This document shows positions 56,323 to 64,000 of a DNA stretch of 64,000 bases, one piece after another. The DNA comes from Reticulascus tulasneorum (Eukaryota > Ascomycota > Sordariomycetes > Glomerellales > Reticulascaceae), in contig LSAX01000003.1 in the NCBI GenBank assembly GCA_001557505.1, positions 3,472,001 through 3,536,000 on the forward strand, written 5' to 3'. The notes under the pieces were generated by a model. It was not told the DNA's origin, searched no databases, and was given only the letters and a program-made list of their open reading frames with translations. The position numbers were made by a program, and so were the translations under genes. The number at the start of each line of letters is the position of its first letter. Position 1 is the stretch's first letter.

Positions 56323-56808
56323 CTTGAGATGCTGCTTATCGGATTGTCGGGATCATAGAGTCGACAGAGGTCACTGGATGGTCGGAGGTGCGTTGTACTC
56401 GGGTGTGTTTTGTGAAGGGTGGAAGATTGCGTCGGAGCTCCCAGCCGATCTCACCCAAGATGATCCATGCCCGGAGATATATCGGTTCAATTTAGCGCCA
56501 GTTCCGGAAATGGACGCCTACCATCGACACAAGCCTGTTTGATGTCCTGTCTCTGCGCAGAGTAGTATTCGCACATTCACCGATTTAGACGTTGGCTCTG
56601 GTATTCACAGCAAGTGGTAGTTTTAAAAGCAGTAGATTCATAACAAACTCTAGCGTGGCATGATGACTGAGCACATGAAAGCCAAATCCTATCCTACCCT
56701 ACCCTACACCGCCGTGTGCTTTTGGTGGCTTCAAGAGCAATGATGCCACCCGTTTTAAATCACCCAAAGCAAATATGTACGCCTTAAATTATAGACAAAG
56801 ACGTTGCA
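56323..56808. other. Intergenic region
   Basis: It separates the EMC10-like gene from the cyclin gene, both on the minus strand. A CCTAC tandem lies near 56691-56706. Nothing else is seen. Confidence 0.5.
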
Positions 56809-58063
56809 TTATCCGGGCCCAGACGAGCCATCGGCCATAGATCGTGCCCTTGATGGGTTGGTCTCCCCGGGAGAGGTCTCGCTATCCTCGTCCACCGCGT
56901 CTGATATCTCAGTCTCCTCGTCTTCGTCGTCCATTTCCTCCGATTCTTCCTCCTCGCCGGATGCTTCCTCGTCTTGTAGCGCATATCCGGGGCAACGTTC
57001 TACCAGGCCTTTATAGTATGCGACGAGGACTTCGGGATTTGGAACGATTTTCCAATCCACTCTGTACAGAAACTCCAGTTCCAGTAACTTCAATTCCGCC
57101 ACTCTGACTCCTCCTACCCGGGCGTAAGTGGTATTGTTCCAGAACGAGTCTGATAGGCCCTTGGCAGCCACTGTTGCGGCCGTGATTAGAAACCGATGTA
57201 CGGTCAGGGTGTTAATGGTGAACTCTGGGTATAATGCGCAAAGACGATCGATATAGTACACCATCGATAAGAGAAGCGGTGGTGACAACGTCGCATGCTT
57301 TGCTAATCTGTTAAGATACTCGAGCACCGAGATGCTCGGGGCCGTCCTGGCAAAAGAAATCAGCTGCTAGGTCGGCGGTTCAGAGTCGCAGGTTTTCTCA
57401 CCTTGAATGGAATCTAGTTAGGCTACCAGAACGAAGGGCCAGCGCATCATTCGTCTCAATAAGCTCGGCAAGCATATGAGATATCAGGACAACCATGTCC
57501 TCGACCCCGCAAAACTCGTATCTCTGGGGTAAAATTATCGCAGGGCCGGCGGCAGGCTTCGGTCGCTTAGCCACTGGGCTCGACGGAGTCTGGGTGCTCG
57601 AAGACGCAATTGCCTGCGTGTCTCCGTGGCCTTGCGAACTACGGCGTTTGCCGGGAGAGATTGTGCTGCTCCCAGGTTGCCGCCGGGAGGAAGCGACAGA
57701 ATCCGCAGGGACTGCGGGTTGCGAAGTTGGGTCCATCGGCTGGGGATGGGGAGGCGGCGGGGGGTTTACTGGCGTGAGGGGCATGTCGGTGTGCGACGGG
57801 GTGGAGGACTTGGCTGGCTCCGTGGGAGAGTACTGGGTGCTCGCATCAACTCCAACATACTGTCGTGGTCGTGGCTGTGAGGGTGAGGGTGAGGGTGAGG
57901 GTGAGGTCATTGAGATGGACGGTGAAGACCTGGACTGCCGCCGTGGCAGAGGCGCCGAAAGCCGGGAAGGGGAAGACTGCGGGGAGGATCGCGTGTGGGC
58001 ATAGTGGAAACTGCCAGGCGAAGCATTGGCGGAGCTGGAGATTATGGGAGATGTCGTCAACAT
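56809..58063 (-). CDS. Pho80/PREG-type cyclin
   Basis: Exons 58063-57402 and 57346-56809 give 399 residues. The N-terminal about 190 residues are low-complexity Ser/Pro with (SP)n repeats and SPGKRR, probably regulatory. The cyclin box (about 200-345) has VLEYLNRLAKHATLSPP, LSMVYYIDRLCALYP and TVHRFLITAATVAAKGLSDSFW, then YARVGG and ELKLLELEFLYRVDW, a close match to Pho80. The C-terminus is acidic. Pho80/PREG pairs with a Pho85/PGOV-type kinase that, in phosphate-replete cells, keeps the Pho4/NUC-1 activator inactive. The first ATG is used; an in-frame TTG-opened extension upstream lacks ATG. The SP-repeat is encoded by GGGTGA-type repeats (57880-57910), prone to length change. Confidence 0.88.
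57880..57910. repeat. Coding hexanucleotide (Ser-Pro) repeat
   Basis: GGTGAG-type hexamer repeats encode Ser-Pro pairs in the N-terminal region of the Pho80-like cyclin. This is a likely site of length polymorphism. Confidence 0.7.
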
Positions 58064-58332
58064 GGTTTTTGGCGCATTGTTTATTTGAAGCGATAAATCT
58101 TCAGATGAGAGTTTTGCGGGAGAGGAGGGGGTTCGCGAAAGCGTCGGCTTGAGAAGGTATATCAATCGGATGGGAGCCCGTCTTTGTCTTGGCCGCCACC
58201 ACCACCCTGCAATGGGGAAAAGAAAAAAGACGACCTAACCAAGGTACATTACCTAGGTAAGGCGGTAGGAAATAAATATAAGGGCCGCAGTCAGTGGGTA
58301 CAGAAGCTACCTACCCACCTTACGTAGTAGAG

Positions 58333-58355
58333 GCTGCTGCTGCTGCTGCTGCTGC
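58333..58355. repeat. (GCT)n trinucleotide repeat
   Basis: About eight GCT units in the upstream region of the Pho80-like cyclin. Because the gene is on the minus strand it reads (AGC)n in the sense direction. Not in a predicted CDS. Confidence 0.85.
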
Positions 58356-59403
58356 GGTGTCGGCAACCCAGGCTAGCATCTGGTTGTGGTAAGGTACCTA
58401 ATTACTTATTGCTCCGAGTGACTTCAAGCACCATTTAGCAGCGGGCTACTACCCCCCAGCTTTTGGCCCTATGGTTGGTTCGTGGTCCCGGTTCCACTGT
58501 TTGTGGGCACCTGGCCCAGAATGGTCACCGAGGGCCAGGCACTAGACTTGTCTCGGCCCCAGTGCTTTTAATCAATCCAGGCCTTCTGACGCCCTGGTCC
58601 ATACTGGTCCATACCTATATGTGTCTGGGCGTCGCTTGGCCGTGCCGACAGGGTGTGCTCTGTCTGGAATGGGAATGCGAGAGGGGGATCAGGCTGCCTG
58701 CAGTGTTCAAATGAAAAAGTGACAACCCTACTGCCACGCGATGCCTGCCATGTGTATGGGTATAGGGCGAGGTCGCACCGCATTCTAATAAATCAGACCC
58801 GATTTCTATCCCCCAGATCCAAAAATGCCACATACCATACATACCCCCCAGTAATCTGTACTATGTAATCCGTAGCGAAGTACCGGTTCCATGGATCCGC
58901 CGCTACCACGCCACCACGCTTTTCACAGCCATCTGGCTGTAACTCTAAACAACCATCAGGTGGATCCTGCTCTCGCGGTTGGTGGCCCGCCCTCAAACAT
59001 CCTGAACAACTTCAATTCTGGCACGTCACGCTGCCTACCTAGGTTCTATGATGGTTTTTCTACTACGTAATATGACATCTTATATGACTGCCGTGTACGA
59101 GCTTTCTATAATGCATCACGAAGAACGGGAACAAGCTCAGGCATACTTCGGGTGACTGTGCTTTCCAGAGACATCTTGCAGGTCGCTGGCAACGGCCACA
59201 ATGCCCGGTTCGCGAAGGCCAGTTCATAAAGGCCATTTCACAAAAGGCCAGTTCACAAGGCTCAGCTGATAATCTAACAATTTCCGTCGCAGTAAGCGCC
59301 GCCTCTTGTTTTAAGTGTAAATTTATCATCGCTGCATCCTTCCAACCAACATGTTCCTATCCTGACCTTCGGTTTATATTATGAAGCTTGGTGCCGCCTC
59401 TAT

Positions 59404-59436
59404 GAGTGTGAGTGTGAGTGTGAGCGTGAGCGTGTC
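59404..59436. repeat. GTGAGT/GTGAGC hexamer repeat
   Basis: Five to six GTGAG(T/C) units lie 45-75 bp upstream of the BTB protein ATG, probably in the 5' leader. The unit equals a consensus splice donor, so the tract offers many cryptic donors. Confidence 0.75.
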
Positions 59437-59480
59437 TCTGTGTGTTTATCACCTCCAGCAATCACATTGGGAACCGAACC

Positions 59481-60382
59481 ATGCCGAACAGACCGGGGAC
59501 GCCTTCGACGGCATCCTCAACGGGCAGTGAGCATAGCGATAGTGAGTATGGTGCAACACATGATCGTGGCACCACAGTACATGCTTCGCTCTCTTGTCTT
59601 CTATTCAGCAAAAAGTTCTCCGACATGACAATCCACTGTGGCGGACTTGAGTTCAAGGCTCATCGGGCTATTGTGTGTTCTCAGTCGTCTTTCAGCGGTG
59701 AATTTAGGGTCAATCCTCGGCAGCAATCAACCCTCGCTCTAAATACATACTGATTTGAGATTCTTAGGAGGCTGCGTCTCGAAGCATTGATCTGCCAGAT
59801 GACGATCCGATCATCCTCGAGCGATTCCTTGAATTCCTTTACACAGGAACCTACACGGGTGATGTAGGCCTGAGTTGGGATGCGGAGTCTGGTATTGCTC
59901 GGATGGTCCCCAAAGAGAGTGCGAAAGCACGTCCTGTTGTTCTTAGGAGCAGGTCAAATATCGACCGCGAAGAATACTTGAGCAGGGAGTTCGCAACAGA
60001 CCTACGCAGAGAGCATCAAAGACTTATGGATCGCGAACAAGATCCATCAGAGGAACCTACCAATCTGTTTTTGCCTCTGCGCCTCTACGTTATGGCAGAC
60101 AAATACGACGTGCCCTCGCTAAAAGTCCTCGCGGACAAGCGGTTTTACCAGATCGCAAAGTCGACTTGGGAAGAAACCCGATGTTTCCCAGACGTTGTGA
60201 AAGAATGTTATAATTCCACAGTTCGAGCAGACAGGGCTATGCGTGACACTATTTGTCAACTTGTCGCCCCTAGGATAAAGAAACGGAGAATCAGAGAATG
60301 GCTTAAGCCTGTGATGACGGAGCATGGCGATTTCGCCTTTGACATTATAACGGAGATGGTGGATCTGTATGATCGCAAATAG
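59481..60382 (+). CDS. BTB/POZ-domain protein
   Basis: Exons 59481-59708 and 59768-60382 give 280 residues. The N-terminal 40 are polar. A BTB domain (about 42-125) has FSDMTIHCGGLEFKAHRAIVC, then after the intron SIDLPDDDPIILERFLEFLYTGTY, matching the standard fungal BTB pattern (hxFxxHRAVLxxxS...ILxFhYTG). The C-terminal region is helical with LYVMADKYDVPSLKVLADKRF, the usual BACK-like extension. Proteins of this type can act as Cul3 adaptors or self-assembling scaffolds; the partner is unknown. The intron uses a weak GTCAAT donor, chosen because it keeps phase; the nearby GTGAAT donor at about 59697 shifts the frame. An unspliced reading would stop after about 90 residues. Confidence 0.75.
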
Positions 60383-60825
60383 GAAAAGCTGCAATTGATG
60401 TCGAGAGCCTTATCAAGAGTTGCCGCTAAGCACAATAGCGGTCCAGCTTAGAGAACCTTAAGCATCAGGTATGCGGTCGTCCCCATAGTTCAGAAGATTC
60501 TTCAGGTCGGTCAAGATGGGAATTGCGGCATGGGAGGGGCATTTTGGCCGCTCTGATAGTTTGAGCCGACTTTGGCAGTCTGCCCGGTGCAGACTGCTAG
60601 CGTTAGTTGGGTCTTCCTTCGCAGCCTAGGGAAGATAGGACAGTTGAGGGCCAATAAGGCATGAGTGTAGTTTATTGAGTTACTAGTATCAAACTATATG
60701 ACTATCTGCAATCTGTGTTGTATGATTACCGTACATCTAAGTGGGAGAATCTATTATATCCAAAACCTAAAATCCGCGTCTCGTCCATTGTCAATCTGCC
60801 GTCCCAAAAGCACACATTCTCTCCT
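60383..60825. other. Short convergent intergenic region
   Basis: It lies between the BTB gene (+) and the MFS gene (-). Probably 3' UTRs; nothing else is seen. Confidence 0.5.
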
Positions 60826-62443
60826 TTAGCACTGCGCCCTGATATCCCATCCTGCCTTCAGATACCTCGACAGCACCAAGAGCAGAGCACCTACCGCGGT
60901 CGACAGAGCCGCCCAGGCTTGCGGCCCTGTGAAGCTTCCAGACGTCGCGGACTGCAGCGCGCCTCCGACGGGCGGCCCTGTCAAAGACGCGAAGGATATG
61001 ATGGTGAAACACATACCCAGCCTCACGCCAACCGTGTCCAGTCGCCTTGTGATGCTGGCTATCGTCGTGGGCATGAGGCTCTGAACCGCACCGGACACGA
61101 GGCCGCAGACGGCTGTGAAGGCGTAGAGCCCGGCCACGCTGCTCACGCCGAACCAAGACACAACGACACAGGCCAGGCATATGGTCGATCCGGTGATCAC
61201 GTTGAGGGGACCTATGCGGTCCGCTAGCATGGGCATAAGAACACGTGCAGGTAGCCCGGCACCGTTAATCAGCATTACAAGTATGGAGGCGTCGGCGTAT
61301 GAGAGACCCAGGCGTTGAATGCCGAAGGACGCAATCGAGATGGACGTTAGCTTTGCTCCCTGACGTCCAGTCTTGCGTGTGCAAGACGGCAACTTGGCCA
61401 AGCAAAAGAATCAAACAATCAAGGAGGGATATCGCAGTAAGACTCACATAGTACAGTACATAAGAGTTGGCCCAGACGAAGAACAGCAGCCCCGCGACAT
61501 AGGTTACGTACACCCCTTCTCTGAAAGCTGTCCAATCGATCAGCGGCCCCGACCTTCGAGGCGGTAGTCGCGACCGCGCCAAAAGAAATGCCAGGCCAAA
61601 GCAGGCCATGTTCACGAACCCCAGCGCTCTCGCAGTCCACGCGAAACCTACCCGCGGAATCAGTTGCTTCACAATCAGAGGGTATACAATGCCGCCGGCG
61701 GAGTTCCCTGTCGTCGCCACCCCAATTGCGAACCCACGCCGCGGCCCGAACCAGGTAGCTACCAGCGCTAGGGTCGGCGTGAAGAGGATCCCGCCGCCAA
61801 GCCCGGTCAGCATCCCCTGCGTCAGCATCAGGTACCAGTACTTTGGGGAGGAAGAGGCGCTCATGGCGAAGATCCCTGCGAGCTGGAAGACAGCCCCGAC
61901 GGCGAACGTAGGGCGAAAGTGACCGGCGTCGAGCAGACGGCCGGAGAAGGCGCCGATTGCGGTGGTGAGAAAGGCCTGGAGCGAGCCAATCCAGGAGATG
62001 GATGAGGGCGACTCCGAGAGGACAGAGTTGGTAGTGTAGTATGATTGAAACGAGCCGAAGGAGTTGATGTAGCCCCATGTCGCAAAGATGACAAGCCAGC
62101 CGGCGGCGACCTGGGTCCACGCTCGCAGCCCGCCATCTGGGGGCGGGGGCAAGTTCGAGGCGCCGCGGGAGCGGGTGCGGGTGCGAGTCGTGGTAACGAG
62201 GTGGCCGAGAGCTGTGTCATCCTCGAGGCAGCCACGCTGATCAGCCCGTCGCGTCACGTCTTTCGAAGGCCAGGATTCCAATTCTTGAATCCGGTATTCC
62301 TTCAGCGGTTTCGTCGTGGCTTTTCGGCCGTTTCTCCCCTCATTCTCGGCATCCGGCAGGCTGTCCGAGCTATTCGAGGCTTGGCCGGGCCGTGTGCACG
62401 GACCCGAAGCCGAGGCGGGATAACTTCCTTCAAGGTCCGACAT
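60826..62443 (-). CDS. MFS transporter, monocarboxylate-transporter (MCT) type
   Basis: Exons 62443-61448 and 61359-60826 give 509 residues. A polar, acidic N-terminal tail (about 110 residues) is followed by the family-diagnostic DGGLRAWTQVAAGW at TM1. About 12 TM helices follow, with SPSSISWIGSLQAF, GLGGGILF and the FGPRRGFAIGVATTG loop characteristic of fungal MCT-like MFS proteins. The central hydrophilic loop between TM6 and TM7 is moderately long (LPPRRSGPLID). Such carriers move monocarboxylates or related organic anions with protons; the substrate cannot be read from sequence. The intron's second splice site could be GTCAG (used here) or an AAG twelve bases upstream, which would add four residues in frame. 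Confidence 0.85.
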
Positions 62444-64000
62444 CGTTGGTGTATGCCGTGATGTAGGGTTTCCGACGCTGTTTTCTGACACATGGAAAGG
62501 ACTTGGAAAGGTATCCGGAACTTGAACGGCTGCAAAGTAGAACCGTGGAGCAAGGGTTTTAAAAGCAATCCACAACTGGCTTACGCCGTTTTTTTATTCT
62601 CCGACCTCGGGGGCGAGAGTGGAGCGACCGGTCCTCGTATCGGTTCGGCATGCTAAGTTAGCTCCTGAGAGGAAATCGAAGCTGATCCTCGCCATCCTTG
62701 GCTAGAGTTGGTTAGTAGCTCAATGCATGATTTGAGTCCTCTCTAGGTGTTATTCTCGGTTGAAATGGGCGGCTAGGCCAACGTAGGTAAGTGTTGTATA
62801 TTGTCACTGTATAGCAACTCCAGAAACCAACTACCGAAGTATTAGCCCATACCGCAATTATCATCTTACGACACCTTTATGCACGACCCTCTTGGCCGCT
62901 CCATCTACTAACTTCTCTAGTGGACAAAAGTATGAGTTACTAGCCTTTAAGAGGGGCTTCGTAGACAACAGCTTGATCCTTATAAAAGGAACCTTTCTAT
63001 TTCTATACTTGCTGTCAAATGTTTTCTAGATAGTTAAAAGCGAGGCATGACCTTAATAACAGTCCTGCTAGCATAAGAATGAGAAGGCTTCAGGTTAGCA
63101 TAGGATGTTGGGATAAAGAGCCTCCTTGCCGGGCTAGTGAGAGCCTATGATACCGCACCCGGAAAGGAGAGTTTGATTGACGTTGCTGCCACTTCGCTGC
63201 AGGCTCTGATGAGTAAAACTGCTTTGTTTTAGATGGACATAAGCTGGTGCTAGATCAGGTCATTTTGGCCACTGAAGAGATCTCAGTAGAGCAATGATAT
63301 AGAAAGGCACTAACCCAGTGATGTTCATTGGCCCACCACATTCGTTGGATAATGTGACTGGAGGAAGCTTGCGTGTAAGTCACGCAGCGGCGCATGTGGT
63401 ATGATGGCCACTGTTTCGCGTCACCCCCAGCGGGAAAGGATAAAGGGCATGTATACAGCTCGCACGGATACGAACATGCACAGCAGACCCCCTCATTCTC
63501 CATCCAAAGAGGTTTAACAGCCGCCACGAGGAGTAACATATGCCTGACGATAAGCATTGCTGCCCAGACCCCAGAAGAAAGTGAGGCCTGATGCGGGGTG
63601 TTACACAACATATCTGCACTTGTAGTCTTCTAGGACGTAGTCAGGTAACTCTTTATCAGCAGCCCAAAGATTCTTCGGGGAGAATGTGACAAGGTGTGTG
63701 CGGGATTGCGGGTGTTCAGCTTCGTCAGCGGCTTCCAAATAAGCAGCTATCAATGTGGATAGCGATGTCTACAACCCATCGTGAGTCGCGAGAGTGCTTA
63801 AATGTGCGTTTAGCTCACTCTTCTAGCTTATCAAAGTATCCAGGTGCCGGGTGATGCACTGTTTGAACTCAAACCATCGCCTGGAAAGGGATGGGGTGCC
63901 TTCGCCACGAGACACATCACACGAGGAACTATGATCTTGAGAGAGAGACCACTTTTCGTCATCCAGAAACCGCATGAATACATTACGGATGAAGACATTC
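62444..64000. other. Terminal intergenic region
   Basis: Upstream of the MFS gene and running to the window end. It is noticeably richer in A/T than the gene blocks. No coding gene, RNA gene or clear repeat is seen; 60-120-codon frames lack features. Confidence 0.5.

Larger units (their letters stand above)
58064..59480. other. Divergent intergenic region
   Basis: The promoters of the cyclin (-) and the BTB gene (+) lie here. It contains an ACCTAGGTA palindrome (58251), a (GCT)n repeat, TACGTAGTA-type motifs and a GTGAGT repeat just before the BTB start. Short frames have no features. Confidence 0.55.

Overview
The window is chromosomal DNA from a filamentous ascomycete (Pezizomycotina), most likely a Sordariomycete. 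The genes carry many short introns, mostly 48-90 nt, with GT..AG ends and CTAAC/CTGAC-type branch points. The families are typical of such fungi: a Zn2Cys6 regulator, a Clr5-domain protein, a GH128 glucanase, a fused NADH-type glutamate synthase and a VTC polyphosphate polymerase. Genes lie on both strands without operons, and long intergenic stretches hold microsatellites and G/C homopolymers. The genus cannot be fixed from sequence reading alone.

Layout. 0-15.4 kb: tubulin-folding cofactor B (+), a PA/TM/RING-H2 membrane protein (+), an uncharacterised seven-TM protein (+) and a secreted GH128 enzyme (-). 15.4-20.9 kb: no gene seen. 20.9-26.8 kb: Zn2Cys6 regulator (+), a Pezizomycotina-type unknown protein (+), and a convergent FGGY sugar kinase (-). 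28.7-42.4 kb, all on the minus strand: a 743-residue unknown protein, VTC4, and the 2113-residue glutamate synthase. 42.4-48.3 kb: no gene seen. 48.3-62.5 kb: APC15/Mnd2-like subunit (+), Bet1-type SNARE (-), histone chaperone Chz1 (-), Clr5-domain protein (-), EMC10-like ER protein (-), Pho80/PREG-type cyclin (-), BTB/POZ protein (+) and a monocarboxylate-type MFS transporter (-). 62.5-64 kb: no gene seen.

Functional themes. Most genes are unrelated housekeeping functions: microtubule biogenesis, ER/Golgi traffic, chromatin, cell-cycle ubiquitination and ammonium assimilation. The one recurring theme is phosphate. VTC4 makes and imports vacuolar polyphosphate, and the Pho80/PREG-type cyclin belongs to the family that represses the phosphate-starvation response. 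They lie about 24 kb apart and need not be co-regulated; a CACGTG box sits 348 bp upstream of the VTC4 start.

Gene models were rebuilt by hand-joining exons. In every listed model the reading frame closes across all introns. Several true starts or ends lie in exons too short to show as open reading frames: a 5-nt first exon in the sugar kinase, a 3-nt internal exon in the seven-TM gene, 12-codon and 11-nt first exons in APC15 and BET1, and a 30-residue last exon in VTC4. I found no mobile element, CRISPR array, rRNA, convincing tRNA or secondary-metabolite cluster, and no clearly new multi-gene system. The most unusual items are the microexon structures and a few uncharacterised protein families.
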